The notes: generated by a model not told the origin, from the letters alone. DNA of 64,000 nucleotides from Paenacidovorax monticola (GCF_014489595.1 NZ_CP060790.1:496001-560000), one strand, 5' to 3'; shown: positions 19,524 through 28,892, counted from the stretch's first letter. Numbers and translations: made by a program.

Positions 19524-20444
19524 TTACGCTGAAAGAAAGGTCTCGATCAGCCCCGCCACCGCCTGCGGCTGATCGTGGTGCAGCATGTGGCCCGCGTCCT
19601 GCACCACGGCCGTGCGGCAATCGCGCACATGTGACAGGCGCTGGTGGTAGTCGGCCAGCGAGTACTTGTCCTTCCACCAGCGGCCCAGGCTGTCGTCGCT
19701 GGCCTCGACCGAGAGCACGGGCGCGGTGATGGCTTCGTACAGGGCCTGCGCCTCGTCCACGCGGTAGAGCTGCGCGCTCACGATCTTGTGCGCGGCGTTG
19801 CCCAGGATGGCCCAGCGGCCATCACTGCCCTGGCGCGCCCAGTGCCGCGCGAGCCAGGCGGCCTTGTCGGCGGGCAGGCGCGGGTTGGTCTTCATGAGGC
19901 GCTGGGCCACGCCTTCGGCGCTGTCGTAGTCCTTCAGTGCCATCTCGCCGCGCTCGAACTGGCGGATCTCGTCCATCCATTGCGCATAGCGGCCCGGGGC
20001 CTGCGCGGGGCGCGTGGCGGGCAGGCCGAAGCCTTCCAGGTTCACCAGCCGGCGGATGCGCGCGGGCCGCACGCCCGCATAGAACATGGCCACGTTGCCG
20101 CCCATGCTGTGGCCCACCAGGTCGACGGGCTGCTCGCCTGCGTAGTGGTCCAGCAACTGGTCGAGATCGGCCAGGTAGTCGGCGAACACGTAGTGGTCGC
20201 AGGGCGAGGGCGGGGTGGACAGGCCAAAGCCGCGCCAGTCGGGCGCGATGATCTGGCGGCCTGCGGCAAAGGCGGCGCTGAAGGCGTCGACCACGAACTG
20301 ATAAGAAGCTCCCACGTCCATCCAGCCGTGCACCAGCACGAGCGGCGCAGTGCCGGGGCGTGCCTCGCCCCAGAGGCGGACATGGTAGTCGAGCGTGCGG
20401 ATGCGGACCGATTCGGAGCGGGAGGGGCGTTGGGCAGGGTACAT
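19524..20444 (-). CDS. Alpha/beta-fold hydrolase
   Basis: A 306-residue alpha/beta hydrolase. Visible elements are the oxyanion-hole motif HGWMD (about residues 39-43), the nucleophile elbow GHSMGG (Ser), and a C-terminal DAGHMLHHDQP that supplies the catalytic His. The family includes esterases, epoxide hydrolases and haloalkane dehalogenases; the substrate here is not evident. It converges with the upstream kinase gene (stop to stop, 35 bases) and diverges from the ABC importer operon across a 190-base gap containing a palindrome at 20550. Confidence 0.85.
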   Translation of the reverse strand: MYPAQRPSRSESVRIRTLDYHVRLWGEARPGTAPLVLVHGWMDVGASYQFVVDAFSAAFAAGRQIIAPDWRGFGLSTPPSPCDHYVFADYLADLDQLLDHYAGEQPVDLVGHSMGGNVAMFYAGVRPARIRRLVNLEGFGLPATRPAQAPGRYAQWMDEIRQFERGEMALKDYDSAEGVAQRLMKTNPRLPADKAAWLARHWARQGSDGRWAILGNAAHKIVSAQLYRVDEAQALYEAITAPVLSVEASDDSLGRWWKDKYSLADYHQRLSHVRDCRTAVVQDAGHMLHHDQPQAVAGLIETFLSA

Positions 20445-20549
20445 GGGCGCCGATTATTTCGCAGCGCCCGGCGCGCGGCAGTCGTGGCAGGGACAGGGCC
20501 CGCCCGGCGGGCGTGGGGTGCCTCGGTGTTTACCCGATGGGCCGTGCGG

Positions 20550-20566
20550 CTGATGCACGGCATCAG
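20550..20566. promoter_or_regulatory. Palindrome upstream of ABC importer operon (candidate operator)
   Basis: CTGATGC-ACG-GCATCAG is a perfect 7+3+7 palindrome, 71 bases before the start of the substrate-binding protein gene and 106 bases from the divergent hydrolase. A position between divergent genes fits a transcription-factor site; the factor is unknown. Confidence 0.4.
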
Positions 20567-20637
20567 AAACAATGATTGGCGCGGCATCGGGCGCGGGCCT
20601 AGAGTGGACGCCGTAGAACAACGCAAGGAGACAAGGC

Positions 20638-21969
20638 ATGCAGCGCACATATTTCACCAGGGCCCTGGTCGCGGGCCTGTGCGGCCTGGGGCTGGCCCAG
20701 GCCGCCGGCGCGGGTACCGTCACGGTGCTCACCTCGTTCCCCAAGGAGCTCACCACGGCCTACCAGAAGGCCTTCGAGGCGCAGAACCCGGGCATCAAGA
20801 TCGAGATCCTGAACAAGAACACCACGGCCTCGGTGGCCTATGTGCGCGAACTGCCCGAGGGGCAGCGCCCCGACGTGATGTGGGCCAGCGCGCCCGATGC
20901 GTTCGAGGTGCTCGCGCGCAACAAGCTCCTGGCCCCGGCGCCCGAGACGGTGAACAAGAGCGCTCCGCCGAAGATCGGCAACTACCCGCTCAACGACCCG
21001 CAGGGCCTGTACTACGGCCAGGCGCTGGCGGGCTACGGCATCATGTGGAACACGCGCTACCTGCAGGCGCACAAGCTGCCCGCGCCCAAGGAGTGGAGCG
21101 ACCTCACCCGGCCCGAGTACTTTGGCCATGTGGCCATCAGCTCGCCCTCGCGCTCGGGCACCACGCAGCTCACGGTGGAGACCATCCTGCAGGGCGAAGG
21201 CTGGGACAAGGGCTGGTCCCAGCTGCTGGCGATGATGGGCAATGCCGCCGCTGTCACCGACCGCAGCTTCGCCGTGCCCGATGGCGTGAACAACGGCCAG
21301 TACGGCATCGGCATCGTGATCGACTTCTTCGGCCTCGCGGGCAAGTATTCGGGCTTTCCTGTCGACTTCGCCTACCCGCGCATGACGGCCGTGGTGCCTG
21401 CCAACATCGCGCTCATCGCGGGCGCCAAGAACGCCGAAGAGGCCAGGAAGTTCATGGCCTTCACCATGTCGGTGCCAGGCCAGCAGCTGCTGTTCGACCC
21501 CAAGATCAGCCGCCTGCCCATCCTGCCCTACAGCATGCTCAAGGCACCTGCAGGCTACCCCGTGCCGCAGGAGGTGGCCAGCCGCGCCAAGGTGCAGTTC
21601 GACGCCAATGTGGGTGAGGCGCGCTACCAGGTGGTCATCAGCCTGTTCGACCAGATGGTGACCTTCCGCCTCAAGGAGCTGCAGGCCGCCACGCGCGCCA
21701 TCCATGAGGCCGCCAAGGCCCTGCAGGCCAAACCCAATGCCAAGGGCAGCGAACTGCTGGCCCAGGCGCGCAGCCTGGCCTACACACCGCTCGTGGGCGA
21801 GGCCAACGTGAAGAACGAAGAGTTCCTGGAGCTGTTCCGCAAGAACCGCCGCGACGTGGCGGTCTCCAAGCAGCTCACGGGCCTGGAGCAGATGTGGGCC
21901 GACAAGGCCCGCGCCAACTACGAGCGCGCCCAACAACTGGCCGGAGAGGCGCGCAGCCTGGCCAAGTAA
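20638..21969 (+). CDS. ABC transporter periplasmic substrate-binding protein (Fe3+/2-aminoethylphosphonate type)
   Basis: A 443-residue extracytoplasmic binding protein. The N-terminal signal peptide runs to about residue 24 (GLAQAAGAG), and the mature start VTVLTSFPKELTTAYQKAFE is typical of the iron/polyamine/phosphonate (family 1/6) binding proteins. The ~100-residue helical C-terminal extension, after the usual binding fold, is longer than in FbpA. It precedes a two-domain permease and an ATPase in one operon (58- and 4-base gaps). Ligand is uncertain: ferric iron and aminoethylphosphonate are both possible. Confidence 0.85.
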   Translation: MQRTYFTRALVAGLCGLGLAQAAGAGTVTVLTSFPKELTTAYQKAFEAQNPGIKIEILNKNTTASVAYVRELPEGQRPDVMWASAPDAFEVLARNKLLAPAPETVNKSAPPKIGNYPLNDPQGLYYGQALAGYGIMWNTRYLQAHKLPAPKEWSDLTRPEYFGHVAISSPSRSGTTQLTVETILQGEGWDKGWSQLLAMMGNAAAVTDRSFAVPDGVNNGQYGIGIVIDFFGLAGKYSGFPVDFAYPRMTAVVPANIALIAGAKNAEEARKFMAFTMSVPGQQLLFDPKISRLPILPYSMLKAPAGYPVPQEVASRAKVQFDANVGEARYQVVISLFDQMVTFRLKELQAATRAIHEAAKALQAKPNAKGSELLAQARSLAYTPLVGEANVKNEEFLELFRKNRRDVAVSKQLTGLEQMWADKARANYERAQQLAGEARSLAK

Positions 21970-22027
21970 GCCATTCCCGTTCCGCAGTGCCCACGCGGCG
22001 CGGCGGAACGCCCGCGGAGAAACCACC

Positions 22028-23773
22028 ATGTCAGCTACCACCACGCAACCCGGCGCGCCCGGGCTGCCCGCGGCGCGCCTGCGCCCGTGGCATGCGCTCT
22101 CGGGCCTGGGCCCGTGGGCGGCCTTCGGGCTCATCCTCGCCTTCTTGCTGTGCTTCCTGATCGTGCCCGTGGGCATGGTCGTGTACACGGCCTTCGTCAA
22201 CGAGACGGGGGCGCTCACGCTCGGGCATTTCGGCAACTTCTTCGGCCAGAGCGTGTTCCGCGAGTCGTTCTTCAACAGCCTGGCGGTGTCGCTCGCGAGC
22301 GTGTTCTTCGCCAGCATCATCGCGGTGCCGCTGGCCTACCTCACGGTGCGCTTCGAGTTCCGCGGCGCACTGCTGATCCAGACGCTGGGCGTGCTGCCGC
22401 TCATCATGCCGCCCTTCGTGGGGGCTGTGGCGCTGCAGCTCATCTTCGGCCGCAGCGGTTCGGTGAACCTGCTGCTGAACGACTGGTTCGGCGTCACGGT
22501 GCCGATCATGGACGGGCTCGTGGGCGTGACCTTCGTCGAGAGCATCCACTACTTCCCGTTCATCCTGCTGAACCTCGTGGCGGCCATGCGCAACATCGAC
22601 GGCGCCATGGAGGAGTCGGCGCTCAACCTGGGCGCGCGCGGCTGGCGGCTGTTCCGCCGCGTGATCTTCCCGCTGGCCATGCCGGGCTACCTCGCGGGCG
22701 CCGCGCTGGTGTTCGTGAAGGTGTTCGACGATCTGGGCACGCCGCTCGTGATGGGCGTGACCAACATGCTCGCGCCCCAGGCCTACCTGCGCATCACCTC
22801 GGTGGGGATCGACGACCCGCTGGGCTATGTCATCAGCGTCATCATGATCGGCTTCTCGATCCTCGCGCTGTGGCTTGCCGCGCGTGTCATGAAGGGCAAG
22901 GACTACGCCACGATGCAAAAGGGCGGCAACTCGCTGCAGAAGCGCCGCCTGGGGGCCTGGGAGTCGGTGCTGGCCTACGGCTGGATCCTGCTCGTGCTGG
23001 CCGTGACGCTGGCGCCGCACCTGGGCATCCTGCTGATGTCGTTCTCCAAGGTGTGGAGCTTCTCGGTGCTGCCCGATGCCTACACGCTGGAGCACTACGC
23101 CACCGTGTTCCACGATGCGGGCGGCATGATCGGCAACACGCTGCTGTACTGCCTGATGGCGGCGGGGCTGGACGTGGTGATAGGCACCGCCATCGCCTAC
23201 CTGATCCTGCGCACGCAATTGCCCGCGCGCCAGTGGCTCGACTACCTGGCCTCGGCCGCGCTGGCCATCCCGGGCCTGGTGCTGGCCATCGGCTATCTGC
23301 GCATGTTCAAGGGGGTGAACCTGCCGTTCACCGATACGCCCGTGGTCACCACCTGGGTGCTCATCATGCTGGCCTACGCGGTGCGGCGCCTGCCGTATGC
23401 GCTGCGCTCGTGCATGGCGGCGCTGCAGCAGGTGCACATCTCGCTCGAGGAGGCCGCGCAGAGCCTGGGCGCGAGCAAGCTGTCCACCATCCGGCGCGTG
23501 ATGGTGCCGCTCATGGCGGGCGGCATCCTGGCCGGCTTCGTCACGAGCTTCATCACGGCGGCCGTGGAACTCTCAGCCACCATCCTGCTGGCCTCGGCGC
23601 AGAGCCAGGCGCCCATGAGCTACGGCATCTACCTCTACATGCAGAGCATCTCGGGCCGGGGCCCGGGGGCCGCGCTCGGGGTGCTGGCCGTGATCGTCGT
23701 CGGCCTGGGCACGTATTTCTCGCACCGCTTCGTGGAGCGCTCGCGCGCCACCGTGCAATCCCAACAAGGGTGA
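22028..23773 (+). CDS. ABC transporter permease, fused two-domain (iron type)
   Basis: Inner-membrane component of 581 residues with about 12 membrane helices. Two copies of the binding-protein-dependent permease (EAA) loop are visible, one near EESALNLGARGWRLFRRVIFP and one near EEAAQSLGASKLSTIRRVMVP, so both half-transporters are fused as in FbpB/SfuB. It sits between the substrate-binding protein and the ATPase genes, with only 4 bases to the latter. The fusion and gene order fit a ferric-iron or phosphonate importer. Confidence 0.9.
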   Translation: MSATTTQPGAPGLPAARLRPWHALSGLGPWAAFGLILAFLLCFLIVPVGMVVYTAFVNETGALTLGHFGNFFGQSVFRESFFNSLAVSLASVFFASIIAVPLAYLTVRFEFRGALLIQTLGVLPLIMPPFVGAVALQLIFGRSGSVNLLLNDWFGVTVPIMDGLVGVTFVESIHYFPFILLNLVAAMRNIDGAMEESALNLGARGWRLFRRVIFPLAMPGYLAGAALVFVKVFDDLGTPLVMGVTNMLAPQAYLRITSVGIDDPLGYVISVIMIGFSILALWLAARVMKGKDYATMQKGGNSLQKRRLGAWESVLAYGWILLVLAVTLAPHLGILLMSFSKVWSFSVLPDAYTLEHYATVFHDAGGMIGNTLLYCLMAAGLDVVIGTAIAYLILRTQLPARQWLDYLASAALAIPGLVLAIGYLRMFKGVNLPFTDTPVVTTWVLIMLAYAVRRLPYALRSCMAALQQVHISLEEAAQSLGASKLSTIRRVMVPLMAGGILAGFVTSFITAAVELSATILLASAQSQAPMSYGIYLYMQSISGRGPGAALGVLAVIVVGLGTYFSHRFVERSRATVQSQQG

Positions 23774-23777
23774 AACC

Positions 23778-24868
23778 ATGCATCTCAACAAAGTCTCCCT
23801 CGAATGCCGCCACATCAGCCTGAGCTATGGCGCCACCCCCGTGCTGCGCGACGTGAACCTGCGCATCGAGCCGGGCGAGTTCTTCGCGCTGCTCGGCCCC
23901 TCGGGCTCGGGCAAGTCCACGCTGCTGCGGCTCATCGCGGGCTTCAACCGCCACCAGAGCGGCGAGCTGCTCGTGGACGGGCAGGACATCAGCACCGTGC
24001 CGCCGCATGCGCGCAACGTGGGCATGGTGTTCCAGAACTACGCGCTGTGGCCGCACATGACCGTGTGGGACAACGTGGCCTTCGGCCTGGTGGAGCGGCG
24101 CGAGACCCGCGACGCGATCCGCAGCAAGGTGGGCGCCGTGCTGGAACTGGTGGGCCTGGCCGACTATGCCCAGCGCCGGCCCGCCCAGCTCTCGGGCGGG
24201 CAGCAGCAGCGCGTGGCGCTCGCGCGCACCGTGGTCATCGAGCCCAAGCTGCTGCTGCTCGACGAGCCGCTGTCCAACCTCGACAAGCAACTGCGCGTGC
24301 AGATGCGCGAGGAACTCAAGAACCTGCAGCGCAAGCTGGGCCTCACCACCATCTTCGTCACGCACGACCAGGAGGAGGCCATGACCACGGCCGACCGCAT
24401 GGCCGTGCTCGACAAGGGCATCCTGCAGCAGGTCGGATCGGCCGCCGGGCTCTACGACTTTCCGCAGAACCGCTTCGTGGCGGGCTTCGTGGGCACGGCC
24501 AATCTGCTCGAAGGGCAGGTCACGGCCGTGGGGGTGAGACGCTCAATTTCCATGTGCAGGGCCTGGGGAACATCACCCTGCCGCGCCCGCCCGAGCCACC
24601 CGTTCCCGGGCCGAGCGCCATCGCGTTCCGCCCGCACCAGGTGAGCATCCGCGTGCGCGACGAGCATGGCGACGCCTCGCGCGTGTGGCTCGACGGCCGC
24701 GTGGAGAGCGCCGAATTCCTCGGCGAGTTCTCGCGCTACCGCGTGCGGGTGGGCGAGGTCGCCATGGTGGCGGACCAGCCGCACTACGCGGGCCTGGCGA
24801 TGTTCGAGCCCGGTGCGCAGGTGCGCCTGGGGATCGAGCCCACACAGCTGCGCTACCTGGACCGCTGA
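23778..24868 (+). CDS. ABC transporter ATP-binding protein (Fe/putrescine type), frameshifted
   Basis: Nucleotide-binding subunit of the same importer. The intact first frame has Walker A GPSGSGKST, signature LSGGQQQRV, Walker B LLLLDEP and the switch THDQEEA. After GTANLLEGQVTAVG the frame is lost at the five-G run 24530-24534; the other frame continues with ETLNFHVQGLGNI and a TOBE-like regulatory domain to 24868. Adding one G gives 363 residues, the normal length of this ATPase type. It drives uptake by coupling ATP hydrolysis to the 22028-23773 permease. Confidence 0.88.
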
Positions 24869-24889
24869 GCCGCGAGCGCAACCAGCTGC

Positions 24890-25771
24890 ATGGAAATCTA
24901 CCAACTGCGCGCCTTCGTCACGGCGGCCAAGCTCGGCAACGTGACGCGCACGGCCGAAGCCCTGCATGTGACGCAGCCAGCGATCACGGCGCAGATCAAG
25001 GCGCTGGAAGAGGAACTGGGCGTGGCCCTGTTCGACCGGCGCCCCGGCCGCATCAGCCTCACGCGCGCTGGCGAGGCGCTGCTCGTGGACGCCGAGCAGG
25101 TGCTCACGGCGGCCGGCCATCTGCTGGGCAAGGCGCGCGAGCTGCAGGGCGAGGTCACGGGCACGCTGCAGATCGGCACCGTGGCCGACCCCGATTCGCT
25201 GCGCCTGGGCTCGCTGCTGGGCGGGCTGGTGCGCGCGCTGCCGCTGCTCGACATCAAGACGCGCGGCGGACTGGCCGAGGAACTGCGCGACCAGGTGGGC
25301 GCCGGCCTGCTGCATGGCGCGTTCTACATCGGCCCCCATATCCCGCGCGAGGTGGCGGGGCTGTCGCTGCAGACGCTGCACTATCGCATCGCGGGCCCGT
25401 TCTCCATGCGCCAGCAGCTCCTGCACGCGGGCTGGCGCGACATTGCGGCCATGCCGTGGATCGGCGCGCCCGTGCAGCACCATGCGCAGACGCTGCTCAA
25501 GGACATGTTCGCGCGCCAGGGCCTGGTGCCGCACCAGGTCGTGGAGTGCGACGAGGCGGCCGCGCCCCTGGCCCTGGTGCGCTCGGGCGTGGGGCTGACG
25601 CTGTTGCGCGAGGATGTGGCCGTGCCCGCGAGCGAGCGCGACGAGGTGGTCGTCTGGCCGCATGCGCGCGTGGGGGCGCTGCTGAGCTTCATCCACCCGC
25701 GCTCGGCCGAGCACGACCCGGCCATCGTGGCCACGCTGTCGGTGCTGCGCGGCATCTGGGGGCTGGGATAG
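24890..25771 (+). CDS. LysR-family transcriptional regulator
   Basis: A 293-residue LysR protein with the N-terminal winged helix (MEIYQLRAFVTAAKLGNVTRTAEALHVTQPAI region, residues 1-60) and a C-terminal effector-binding domain. It lies 21 bases after the ABC ATPase gene on the same strand, so it may be co-transcribed with the importer and control it; the palindrome at 20550 is a possible target. It is followed by an aldo/keto reductase gene on the same strand with an 80-base gap. Effector unknown. Confidence 0.9.
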   Translation: MEIYQLRAFVTAAKLGNVTRTAEALHVTQPAITAQIKALEEELGVALFDRRPGRISLTRAGEALLVDAEQVLTAAGHLLGKARELQGEVTGTLQIGTVADPDSLRLGSLLGGLVRALPLLDIKTRGGLAEELRDQVGAGLLHGAFYIGPHIPREVAGLSLQTLHYRIAGPFSMRQQLLHAGWRDIAAMPWIGAPVQHHAQTLLKDMFARQGLVPHQVVECDEAAAPLALVRSGVGLTLLREDVAVPASERDEVVVWPHARVGALLSFIHPRSAEHDPAIVATLSVLRGIWGLG

Positions 25772-25851
25772 GGCGGGCCCGGCACAAGCTTATGCCTGCA
25801 CGGATGGAAGCAAATCCGTACACTGCGGCGCTTGTTCCAGGAAGCCAGCGC

Positions 25852-26913
25852 ATGAACACCATTTCCCTCGGGCAGAGCGATCTGCATGTCACCCCCATCT
25901 GCCTCGGCACCATGACCTTCGGGGAGCAGGTGGGCGAGCGCGACGCCCATGCCATCCTCGACCGCGCGCTCGAACGCGGCGTGAATTTCATCGATACCGC
26001 CGAGATGTACGCCGTGCCCGCGCGCGAGGCCACCTACGGCGCCACGGAATCCATCATCGGCCGCTGGTTCGCCCAGCGTCCCGGCGCGCGCCAGAAGCTG
26101 GTGCTGGCCACCAAGGTGGCGGGCCCTTCGCGCGGCATGCCCTGGGTGCGCGAAGGCAAGGGCATGACGGCGGCCGATATCGTCGCCTCGTGCGAGGCCA
26201 GTCTGCGCCGCCTGCAGACCGACGTGATCGACCTCTACCAGATCCACTGGCCCGAGCGCCACGTGCCCGCCTTCGGCACGATGTACTACGACCCCGCCAA
26301 GGAAACCTCCGCCACCCCCATCCACGAGCAGCTCCAGGCCCTCGCGGGGCTGGTGAAGGCCGGCAAGGTGCGCCACATCGGCCTGTCGAACGAAACGCCT
26401 TACGGCGTGCACGAGTTCGTGCGCCTGGCCGAACAGCACGGCCTGCCGCGCGTGGCCACGGTGCAGAACCCGTACTGCCTCATCAACCGCACCTGGGAGA
26501 ACGGCATGGACGAGTCGTGCCACCGCCTGGGCGTGTCGCTGCTGGCCTATTCGCCGCTGGGCTTCGGCCTGCTCACGGGCAAGTACGACGCGAGCGGCAC
26601 CACGGGCCCAGGCGCGCCGCAGGGCGCGCGCATCGCCTCCTACGAATCGGTGCGCAAGCAGCGCTGGGGCCGCCCCGAGGCGCTGGCGGCCGCGCGGCGC
26701 TACAACCAGCTCGCGCGCGAGCACGGCCTCACGCCCACGCAGCTGGCCCTGGCCTTCTGCTACACCCAGTGGCGCGTGGCCAGCACCATCATCGGCGTGA
26801 CCTCGCTGGCCCAGCTCGACGAAGACCTGGACGCCTGGGGCACCACGCTGTCGCCCGAGCTGCTGGCCGCCATCGACGCCGTGCGCTGGGAACTGCGCGA
26901 CCCTGCCCTGTAG
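25852..26913 (+). CDS. tas: Aldo/keto reductase (Tas-like)
   Basis: NADP(H)-dependent oxidoreductase of 353 residues with a TIM-barrel fold. The catalytic tetrad region is seen: Asp in FIDTAEMYA with the Tyr, the Lys in LATKVAG, and His in YQIHWPERH. The cofactor-binding end IIGVTSLAQLDEDL is present. Length and the insertion with MYYDPAKETSATPIHEQL match the Tas (YgdS) subgroup of E. coli. I chose ATG at 25852 because homologues begin at this hydrophilic MNTISLGQSDL. Physiological substrate not known. Confidence 0.88.
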   Translation: MNTISLGQSDLHVTPICLGTMTFGEQVGERDAHAILDRALERGVNFIDTAEMYAVPAREATYGATESIIGRWFAQRPGARQKLVLATKVAGPSRGMPWVREGKGMTAADIVASCEASLRRLQTDVIDLYQIHWPERHVPAFGTMYYDPAKETSATPIHEQLQALAGLVKAGKVRHIGLSNETPYGVHEFVRLAEQHGLPRVATVQNPYCLINRTWENGMDESCHRLGVSLLAYSPLGFGLLTGKYDASGTTGPGAPQGARIASYESVRKQRWGRPEALAAARRYNQLAREHGLTPTQLALAFCYTQWRVASTIIGVTSLAQLDEDLDAWGTTLSPELLAAIDAVRWELRDPAL

Positions 26914-26930
26914 CCCGGCGCGGCGCTCCG

Positions 26931-27560
26931 TCAGCGCGCGCATTCGCCACTGGCCATGGCGGCGGCCAGCATGGGCAGGCTCAATAGCCCCATGTGGCTG
27001 CCCTTGAATTCGCCCTTGGCGCAGTCCCCTTGGCCGCGCCCTGGATGCCGCGCTCCCAGCGGTCGCTGGGCGGGGCGGGCATGCCATCGCGCGCGGCGAG
27101 GGCCGCGGCGGATGTCGTGTGGATGGACGCCTGGCCTGCCGCGCGCCGGCTGGTGGCCGACTCCAGAAACTGTGCGGCGGCCCGGCCTGGGCCGGGTGGC
27201 GCTTGCGGGGCGGCTTCGGCGGATTCTCCCGGGGCTGGTGCGGGCGGCATGGTGGCAATGGTCTGCGGCTCGGGCGCGGCCGGGCTTGTGGCGGGCGCCT
27301 TGCGGAGAGCGGAAAGCCGGGGAGGCTGCGGAGCGGCCCGCGCCGAGGGCGCTGGTGCTTGGGGGAAGACGGGGCGGTGATGGGCGGGGGCGCGGCACAG
27401 GCGGGAGCCATACCACTTCCATGCGGTCTACCGGTGCAGGGCGCTGCCGCTCGCGGAGCCCGAAGGCATCGCGTAGCGCCCAGCCCACCAGTCCGTGCAG
27501 CACCAGGGCCAGTGCCAGGGCCACCGCAAGGCGGCGCCGGCCCCGCGGCGCTGCGTTCAT
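26931..27560 (-). CDS. TonB-like/periplasmic proline-rich membrane-anchored protein, frameshifted twice
   Basis: Starts at ATG 27560, which overlaps the stop of the XRE gene (ATGA). Residues ~11-30 form one membrane helix (LAVALALALVLHGLVGWALR), followed by a Pro/Ala-rich linker and a C-terminal region WERGIQGAAK...DCAKGEFKGSHMG. The frame jumps at the five-G run 27361-27365 (one extra base) and back at the CCCC at 27026-27029 (one base missing); with both corrected the protein is ~209 residues of consistent composition. The layout resembles TonB or similar envelope-spanning proteins, but no clear TonB C-terminal domain is visible. It is the last gene of a DUF2975-XRE cassette. Confidence 0.6.
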   Translation of the reverse strand: MNAAPRGRRRLAVALALALVLHGLVGWALRDAFGLRERQRPAPVDRMEVVWLPPVPRPRPSPPRLPPSTSALGAGRSAASPAFRSPQGARHKPGRARAADHCHHAARTSPGRIRRSRPASATRPRPGRRTVSGVGHQPARGRPGVHPHDIRRGPRRARWHARPAQRPLGARHPGRGQGDCAKGEFKGSHMGLLSLPMLAAAMASGECAR

Positions 27561-27772
27561 TCCAGCGGGCCTTCGCGCCACTCCAGCAGGTCGCCGGGCT
27601 GGCATTGGAGTGCGGCGCAGATGCGCTCCAGCGTGTCGAAGCGCACGCCGCGCACCTTGCCGCTCTTGAGCAGCGAGATGTTCTGCTCGGTGATGCCTAC
27701 AAGCTCGGCCAGCTCGCGTGAGCGCATCTTGCGGCGCGCGAGCATCACGTCCAGGTTCACGATGATGGGCAT
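27557..27772 (-). CDS. XRE/Cro-type HTH regulator (YozG-like)
   Basis: Small DNA-binding protein of 71 residues made almost wholly of a Cro/C1-type helix-turn-helix (SRELAELVGITEQNISLLKSGK around residues 18-39). Such proteins accompany DUF2975 membrane proteins, as here (27777-28328, 4-base gap). It probably represses the cassette; the AT-rich palindrome at 28362 is a candidate site. Its stop overlaps the start of the proline-rich protein gene. Confidence 0.88.
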   Translation of the reverse strand: MPIIVNLDVMLARRKMRSRELAELVGITEQNISLLKSGKVRGVRFDTLERICAALQCQPGDLLEWREGPLE

Positions 27773-27776
27773 GGCG

Positions 27777-28328
27777 TCAGACGAAGCCCGCGTTCTCGTC
27801 GGCGATGCGCCGCGCCTGCGCCATCACATGCGCGATGGACAGCAGCACCACCCCGAACAGCAGGTGCAGGCCGTCGTGCCAGAACAGGCTCAGCGTCACG
27901 AAGCGCTGGCCCGGCGGGTTGCCGAGGCTCGCGGCCACCGACATGAGCGCGCGCGACAGCGGCAGTGCCAGCGACAGGCCGAACACCGCCCACGCGAAGC
28001 GCACCAGCGCGCGCTGGGCGGCGGCGCAGAACACGCGGCCCTCGCGGTATTCGCCGAACAGGGCCCAGAGCTGGCGCAGCGCATACAGACCGCCGCCCAC
28101 GGGCAGCAGGCTCACGAGCGCCGTGCGCCAGCGCGCGGCGGTGTCCAGCGGCATGGCGGGCAGGCCCAGCAGGCCGTCCGCCTGACCGGTGGGGATGCCT
28201 TCCTCGCCGAGCAACAGCAGAGCCGGGGGCAGGGCGGCGAGCAGCACCGCACCCAGCAGGATCAGCGTGCGTGCAATGCGGGCATGGCGCCGCAGGGGCG
28301 CGTCCGAAGGGGCTGGCGTATAGTCCAT
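27777..28328 (-). CDS. DUF2975 family membrane protein
   Basis: A 183-residue inner-membrane protein with four predicted helices (around residues 20-42, 68-88, 105-130 and 150-170), matching the DUF2975 layout. Function unknown in the family; it is almost always paired with a small XRE regulator, as here. It is first in a three-gene minus-strand cassette and diverges from ybaK across a 69-base AT-rich region that stands out in this GC-rich genome. Confidence 0.8.
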   Translation of the reverse strand: MDYTPAPSDAPLRRHARIARTLILLGAVLLAALPPALLLLGEEGIPTGQADGLLGLPAMPLDTAARWRTALVSLLPVGGGLYALRQLWALFGEYREGRVFCAAAQRALVRFAWAVFGLSLALPLSRALMSVAASLGNPPGQRFVTLSLFWHDGLHLLFGVVLLSIAHVMAQARRIADENAGFV

Positions 28329-28361
28329 GCAGCGCTCCAGCTATAAGCAATTCAATAAAAA

Positions 28362-28380
28362 TTTATTGTAAAACAATAAA
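28362..28380. promoter_or_regulatory. AT-rich palindrome between DUF2975 cassette and ybaK
   Basis: TTTATTGT-AAA-ACAATAAA is a perfect 8+3+8 palindrome in the divergent gap, 34 bases from the DUF2975 start and 18 bases from the ybaK start. A likely operator for the XRE regulator or part of the divergent promoters. Confidence 0.45.
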
Positions 28381-28397
28381 AAATTAAACAAACACCC

Positions 28398-28892
28398 ATG
28401 AGCAAGAAGAACACCCACGTCAGCGAAACGCCCGCCACGCAGATGCTGCGGGCGCACAAGGTCGAATTCACCGAGCACCCCTACGACTACGTGGAGCACG
28501 GCGGCACCGGGGAGTCGGCCCGGCAGCTGGGGCTCGACGAGCACGCGGTGGTCAAGACGCTCGTGATGCAGGACCAGGACGCTAGGCCGCTCATCGTGCT
28601 GATGCATGGCGACCGCAAGGTGTCCACCAAGAACCTCGCGCGCCAGATCGGCGCCAAGAGCGTGGAGCCCTGCAAGCCCGAGGTGGCCAACCGGCACAGC
28701 GGCTACCTGGTAGGCGGCACGTCGCCGTTCGGCACGCGCAAGGACATGCCGGTGTTCATCGAGGAGAGCATCCTGGCGCTGCCGCGCATCGCCATCAACG
28801 GCGGGCGGCGCGGCTTCCTCGTGCAGATCGACCCGCAGGCATGTGTGCGGCTGCTGGGTGCCCGGCCGGTGCAGTGCGCGCTGGCAGAATAG
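28398..28892 (+). CDS. ybaK: Cys-tRNA(Pro)/Cys-tRNA(Cys) deacylase
   Basis: Trans-editing enzyme that removes cysteine from mischarged tRNA-Pro. The 164 residues match the YbaK/EbsC family: a conserved Lys in VVKTLVMQ (about residue 55), the [10 protein letters not shown] loop around residue 115 and the family end region FIEESI...INGGRRG. Starts at ATG 28398 right after an AT-rich divergent promoter region. plsY follows 70 bases downstream on the same strand. Confidence 0.92.
   Translation: MSKKNTHVSETPATQMLRAHKVEFTEHPYDYVEHGGTGESARQLGLDEHAVVKTLVMQDQDARPLIVLMHGDRKVSTKNLARQIGAKSVEPCKPEVANRHSGYLVGGTSPFGTRKDMPVFIEESILALPRIAINGGRRGFLVQIDPQACVRLLGARPVQCALAE

Noticed and set aside
21000..23500. 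Long minus-strand frames opposite the ABC importer (up to 573 residues)
   Set aside because: They are Arg/His/Gly-rich with no recognisable motif; antisense shadows in high-GC DNA.
24685..26913. 742-residue frame fusing ABC/LysR shadow to aldo/keto reductase
   Set aside because: The reductase starts at 25852; the upstream residues are the antiphase reading of the LysR gene.
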